The notes beneath the pieces are model-generated. The model searched no databases and was not told the origin of the DNA. It saw only the letters and a list, made by a program, of their open reading frames with translations. A stretch of 64,000 nt of DNA from Nitratireductor aestuarii (GTDB lineage: Bacteria; Pseudomonadota; Alphaproteobacteria; Rhizobiales; Rhizobiaceae): NCBI RefSeq assembly GCF_014641695.1, contig NZ_BMIF01000009.1, positions 1 through 64,000 on the forward strand, read 5' to 3'. A program made the position numbers and the translations under genes. Below, piece after piece: positions 60,780 to 64,000 of this stretch; positions within the stretch are counted from its first letter, which is position 1; every line of letters starts with the position of its first letter.

Positions 60780-61802
60780 ATGAATGAAGCCCTGCCCACC
60801 CTGCTGTTTCCCTTCGAACGCGGCATCCTAGATGTGCCGGGCAAGGGGGAGCGCGTGCTCGTCCTCGGAGCCTCTGCAGGCTTTCGCATGCCGGATGGAG
60901 CGGCCGCAGATGTGACAGCCGTTCAGGATTTCCGCCCGGATTATCTGGCGCTTGAGAAGGCCGGCTTTCATGCCGTTGCTGAGGCTGAAGGCGAGGGCTA
61001 TGATCTGGCTCTCATCCTGCTTGGACGGCACCGCCGCGAGAACGAACTCCGCTTCGCAGAGGCACTGACGCGGGTGAAGCCCGGCGGCCTGATCGTCGCG
61101 GCCGGCACCAAGAAGGACGGTGCCCCAAGCGTCGCCAAACGGATGGGTGAGATGGTGCCCATCGTTGAGCAGATGTCCAAGCACCACGGCATCGTATTCT
61201 GGTCTGTGCGCCCCGAGGCGCTTGATGCCGCCACCATTGCTCCGCTGTTCCCGGAAGCGGTGATGACGCCGGAAGGGTTCGAGACGGCAGTCGGCGGGTT
61301 CTCGGAAGGCAGGATCGACGAAGGTTCGCAGCTTCTGCTCAGGAGCTTGCCAGAGAAGCTCACCGCTTCGACGGGTCGTATTGCCGATTTCTGCGCCGGC
61401 TGGGGTTATCTCTCTGTTGAGGTGGCTCGGAAGTATCAGATGGGCGCGCTCGATCTCTACGAGGCCCACAGGCGCTCCCTTGAGGCAGCCAAGCGCAACT
61501 TCGAGAAGCTCGCACCGGATGCACCCGCAGGTTTCCATTGGCATGATCTGGTGAGTGAGAGGGTCGCCGGTCGCTATGACGCGATCATCATGAACCCACC
61601 GTTCCACCAGTCGCGCTCGGCCGAACCCGACCTTGGCAAGGCCATGATCAAGGCTGCATCCGCAGCAATGAAGCCGGGCGGCCGCCTGTACCTCGTGGCA
61701 AACAGGGGGCTACCGTATGAAGCCGTGCTGAAGGAGCATTTCTCCGCCAGCGGCGAAGTTGCCCGCGGCGGTACGTTCAAGGTGCTGTGGGGACGTCGAT
61801 AA
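60780..61802 (+). CDS. rsmC: RsmC-like rRNA (guanine) methyltransferase
   Basis: This is a 340-residue protein with the two-domain layout of RsmC/RlmG: an inactive N-terminal methyltransferase-like half and a catalytic C-terminal half with IADFCAGWGYLSVEVAR (about 200-216) and the NPPF motif in YDAIIMNPPFHQS (about 265-277). RsmC forms m2G1207 in 16S rRNA. The gene is single and downstream of the pnp terminator. Confidence 0.88.
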   Translation: MNEALPTLLFPFERGILDVPGKGERVLVLGASAGFRMPDGAAADVTAVQDFRPDYLALEKAGFHAVAEAEGEGYDLALILLGRHRRENELRFAEALTRVKPGGLIVAAGTKKDGAPSVAKRMGEMVPIVEQMSKHHGIVFWSVRPEALDAATIAPLFPEAVMTPEGFETAVGGFSEGRIDEGSQLLLRSLPEKLTASTGRIADFCAGWGYLSVEVARKYQMGALDLYEAHRRSLEAAKRNFEKLAPDAPAGFHWHDLVSERVAGRYDAIIMNPPFHQSRSAEPDLGKAMIKAASAAMKPGGRLYLVANRGLPYEAVLKEHFSASGEVARGGTFKVLWGRR

Positions 61803-61887
61803 GTAGAGCGACAACCGCTTTTGCAATCTTCACGTGTGTAGGGTTGTGGGTGTATAAGTAAGCTGTTGGGGGCAGAAGCAGCAGCGC
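61803..61887. other. Spacer between rsmC and RIME copy
   Basis: This is part of the 500-base gap between rsmC and fabI. I see no gene or clear signal in these bases; the rest of the gap holds a RIME copy, a structured-RNA candidate and a terminator, listed separately. Confidence 0.4.
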
Positions 61888-61993
61888 CTAGAACACTTCA
61901 GTGTTTCACGGAAACTCTGAAGTGATCTAGGCAATTGTTTCAACGCAATTCCGGACGGAAAACCGGATCCCACTTTTTCTGGAATTGCTCTAG
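61888..61993. repeat. RIME-like rhizobial repeat, long form
   Basis: This aligns with 34345-34450 over the full length. It begins CTAGAACACTTCAGTG, has CACTTCAG...CTGAAGTG as an inner palindrome, the block CGGACGGAAAACCGG and the end ATTGCTCTAG. It lies in a true intergenic region, unlike the 34-kb copy. Confidence 0.82.
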
Positions 61994-62007
61994 GCCAGCA
62001 GGTGCAA

Positions 62008-62200
62008 CCAAGGAAGATGGGCTTCCCTGGCTGCGGCAACAGCCTTGCTCTCTACTAAGGAGGTATCGCCATGTGGTTTTGGCCACTGACGATAGGCTTC
62101 AGGCTTAGAAAAACACGGACGTGTTGGTCTCTTGAGATCCGTGTTGGACTGATACTCTAGCCAAAGGGGGCCAGGTTGGCGCCTGGTCCCACCTCCTTAA
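62008..62200 (+). ncRNA. Candidate structured RNA between rsmC and fabI
   Basis: Several stems are readable: CCAAGGAAG...CTTCCCTGG (62008-62030), GGCTG...CAGCC (62029-62044), ACACGGA...TCCGTGT (62113-62144) and GGGGCCAGG...CCTGGTCCC (62167-62190). AAGGAGGT (62057-62064) is exactly complementary to ACCTCCTT (62191-62198), a possible long-range pair closing the whole. The gap between pnp-side genes and fabI is where I recall the rhizobial alpha-r45 sRNA family; the assignment is unverified. It may double as mRNA for the 29-residue frame at 62071. Confidence 0.5.
62071..62160 (+). CDS. Possible 29-residue peptide
   Basis: An ATG six bases after AAGGAGGT opens a 29-codon frame starting MWFWPLTIGFRLRKTRTC and ending GLIL. 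The ribosome site is nearly perfect, but its AAGGAGGT can pair with ACCTCCTT downstream, and the stretch is rich in RNA stems. It may be a leader peptide, a regulated small membrane-active peptide, or a chance frame in a structured RNA. No family is known to me. Confidence 0.3.
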   Translation: MWFWPLTIGFRLRKTRTCWSLEIRVGLIL

Positions 62201-62255
62201 TATAGCTCGGCCGTACCTGCGTATCAAGCTGAACGGTTGTTCGCCCCCGCAAACG

Positions 62256-62283
62256 AAAAAAGCCGCCTCGAGGGCGGCTTTTT
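62256..62283. terminator. Bidirectional intrinsic terminator at fabI end
   Basis: AAAAGCCGCC-TCGAG-GGCGGCTTTT is a perfect 10-bp stem flanked by A and T runs on both sides. It can end the fabB-fabI transcript from the right and any transcript from the structured-RNA region on the left. Confidence 0.92.
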
Positions 62284-62303
62284 GCGCATCATTTAAGATG
62301 GAC

Positions 62304-63149
62304 TTACTTGGCGCTCGCTGCAGCTTCGGCTTCGGCCTTTTCCTGCGCCTCGCCGGTCGACTTCAGCTCTTCCAGAGCCGGCATCGAGACGATGTTGTAG
62401 CCGGAATCCACGTAGTGGATCTCGCCGGTGACACCGCTCGCCAGGTCCGACAGCAGGTAGAGTGCTGATCCACCAACGTCATCAATGGTGATGTTGCGGC
62501 GAAGCGGCGAGTTGCGCTGCTGGTAGGAGAACATGTGGCGCGCGTCAGCGATGCCTGCACCAGCCAGCGTACGGACCGGGCCAGCGGAGATCGCGTTGAC
62601 GCGGATGCCCTTCGGGCCAAAGTCATTGGCGAGGTAGCGAACGCTCGCTTCCAGGCCTGCCTTGGCAACGCCCATGACGTTGTAGTTCGGCATGACGCGC
62701 ACAGAGCCCGCGTAGGTGAGGGTGAGCAGGTTGCCGCCGTTCGGCATCAGCTCCACCGCCTTGCGGCTCACTTCCGTGAACGAGTAGCAGGAGATCACCA
62801 TCGTGCGGATGAAGTTCTCGCGCGTGGTGTTGGCGTAGAGGCCCTTCAGCTCGTTTCGGTCGGAGAACCCGATAGCGTGAACGAGGAAGTCGATCGTGCC
62901 CCATTCGTCTTTCAGCGTTGAGAACACCGCGTCGATAGAGGCGCTGTCTTCCACATCGCAGGGGAGGAGAAGCTTGGAGCCGAGCTGGTCGGCCAGAGGC
63001 TTCACGCGGCGGCCAAAAGCTTCACCCTGGTAGGTGAAGGCCAGTTCCGCGCCATGGGCGGCAAGCTTCTTCGCGATGCCCCAGGCAATGGAGTGGTCGT
63101 TTGCCACGCCCATCACCAAACCCCGCTTGCCCTTCATTATTGGTTCCAT
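62304..63149 (-). CDS. fabI: Enoyl-[acyl-carrier-protein] reductase (NADH) FabI
   Basis: This is a 281-residue SDR-family enzyme performing the last reduction of fatty-acid elongation. NADH site GLVMGVANDHSIAWGIAKKL (about 10-29); catalytic pair in YNVMGVAKAGLEASVRYLA (Y-x6-K, about 162-180). The C-terminal Ala/Glu-rich tail is longer than in E. coli. The start is ATG at 63149 with AAGGGGAACC upstream; an ATG four codons later also exists. It follows fabB by 12 bases. Confidence 0.96.
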   Translation of the reverse strand: MEPIMKGKRGLVMGVANDHSIAWGIAKKLAAHGAELAFTYQGEAFGRRVKPLADQLGSKLLLPCDVEDSASIDAVFSTLKDEWGTIDFLVHAIGFSDRNELKGLYANTTRENFIRTMVISCYSFTEVSRKAVELMPNGGNLLTLTYAGSVRVMPNYNVMGVAKAGLEASVRYLANDFGPKGIRVNAISAGPVRTLAGAGIADARHMFSYQQRNSPLRRNITIDDVGGSALYLLSDLASGVTGEIHYVDSGYNIVSMPALEELKSTGEAQEKAEAEAAASAK

Positions 63150-63161
63150 GCAAGGTTCCCC

Positions 63162-64000
63162 TTAGCCGTTGTAGCGTTGGAAGACCAACGTCGCGTTCGT
63201 GCCGCCAAAACCGAAGGAGTTGGAGAGAACGGTGTCGATCTTGGCATTGTCGATACGCTTGCGAACGATGGGCACGCCGTCGAACTCAGGGTCGAGCTCG
63301 GTGATGTGGGCGCTTTCCGCGATGAACCGCTCCTGCATCTGCAGGATCGAGTAGATCGATTCCTGAACGCCAGCCGCACCCAGCGAATGGCCGGTAAGCG
63401 ACTTGGTCGATGCCGTCGGCGGGATGTTGTCGCCGAAGACTTCACGCAGCGCGCTGATCTCGGCGCTGTCGCCGACAGGCGTCGAGGTGCCGTGCGTGTT
63501 GATGTAGTCGATCGGAGCGTCCACCGTAGCGATGGCCTGACGCATGCAGCGGATAGCGCCTTCGCCGGACGGGGCGACCATGTCGTAGCCGTCGGACGTT
63601 GCACCATAGCCAACGACCTCAGCGTAGATCTTGGCGCCGCGGGCCTTGGCATGCTCCAGTTCCTCAAGAACCAGAACGCCCGCACCGCCTGCGATAGCAA
63701 AGCCGTCGCGTGAGACGTCATAGGCACGCGAAGCCGTAGCAGGCGTGTCATTGTACTTGGAGGTCATCGCGCCCATGGCGTCGAAGAGGTCGGACATGGT
63801 CCAGTCCAGATCTTCGTGACCGCCGGCAAAGATGATGTCCTGCTTACCCCACTGGATCAGCTCAAATGCATTGCCGATGCAGTGCGACGAGGTCGCGCAG
63901 GCCGAGGAGATCGAGTAGTTGACGCCGTGGATCTTGAACCAGGTCGCGAGCGTGGCGGATGCCGTCGACGACATCGCCTTCGGCACGGCGAACGGTCCGA
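63162..64000 (-). CDS. fabB: Beta-ketoacyl-ACP synthase I, 5' part beyond window
   Basis: The visible part is about 280 C-terminal residues of a condensing enzyme. The active-site Cys lies in [18 protein letters not shown], and the two catalytic His are in [14 protein letters not shown] and [15 protein letters not shown]. The N-terminal ~130 residues lie to the right of the window. FabB elongates unsaturated fatty acids and works with FabA, whose gene usually precedes it in rhizobia. The fabI gene follows in the same operon. Confidence 0.95.
   Translation of the reverse strand, partial: GPFAVPKAMSSTASATLATWFKIHGVNYSISSACATSSHCIGNAFELIQWGKQDIIFAGGHEDLDWTMSDLFDAMGAMTSKYNDTPATASRAYDVSRDGFAIAGGAGVLVLEELEHAKARGAKIYAEVVGYGATSDGYDMVAPSGEGAIRCMRQAIATVDAPIDYINTHGTSTPVGDSAEISALREVFGDNIPPTASTKSLTGHSLGAAGVQESIYSILQMQERFIAESAHITELDPEFDGVPIVRKRIDNAKIDTVLSNSFGFGGTNATLVFQRYNG

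Overview
The window is a piece of a GC-rich alphaproteobacterial chromosome, most likely from the Rhizobiaceae. The evidence is the gene order tsaB-rimI-plsC-miaB-phoH-ybeY-tlyC, praR-metK-trmB, rimP-nusA-ylxR-infB-rbfA-truB, rpsO-pnp and fabI-fabB, the RIME-like intergenic repeats scattered between genes, and the rhizobial character of several small RNAs and small proteins. The species cannot be named from sequence alone.

Bases 1-8530 are accessory DNA. They hold the start of a DUF6429 gene, a complete tyrosine integrase, and a second, decayed integrase 5' end that an IS66-family element has interrupted. That element (2408-5219) carries tnpA, tnpB, tnpC and one passenger gene, and has 22-bp inverted ends and a perfect 8-bp target duplication. 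The same region has two orphan proteins with nuclease-like EVK/SVK motifs, a DUF805-SHOCT membrane protein, and pieces of a tRNA-Arg(CCG) gene: a 5' half on the minus strand and 3' ends on the plus strand. A small two-gene unit (GrlR-like plus DUF6680) lies between two tRNA 3'-end copies. This looks like the worn end of a tRNA-targeted island.

Bases 8700-30000 hold metabolic and transport genes. These are a PQQ-type sugar dehydrogenase, DUF808 and DUF2322 proteins, an unusual Mur ligase with a C-terminal cysteine cluster, a chromate transporter, RNA-modifying enzymes (rsmJ, rluA), and a ferric-iron-type ABC transporter on the minus strand. Next come two adjacent riboswitch units. A guanidine-II (mini-ykkC) riboswitch precedes an SMR exporter (gdx/sugE). 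A TPP riboswitch precedes an operon of an HMP/thiamine-precursor-type ABC transporter plus an LLM flavin monooxygenase. A fosmidomycin-resistance-type MFS pump, a BaiN/HI0933 flavoprotein and a LysR regulator follow.

Bases 30300-34800 hold a probable operon divergent from the LysR gene. It encodes a Tat-exported flavoprotein, a protein of Ig-like and carboxypeptidase-regulatory-like modules, and a secreted dihaem cytochrome c. This reads as a periplasmic dehydrogenase of unknown substrate. A RIME-like element forms part of the next open frame.

Bases 34800-64000 are conserved core: trhO, a candidate anti-SD small RNA, malate synthase G (glcB), the tsaB-to-tlyC cluster, praR, metK, trmB, a DUF1127 micro-protein, and the rimP-nusA-ylxR-infB-rbfA-truB transcription/translation operon with a promoter and attenuator-like terminator in its leader. 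An HWE-family histidine kinase, rpsO, pnp, rsmC, a structured-RNA candidate, fabI and a 5'-truncated fabB complete the window. Strong intrinsic terminators separate several of these units. The usual rhizobial lnt gene is not seen between tlyC and praR.
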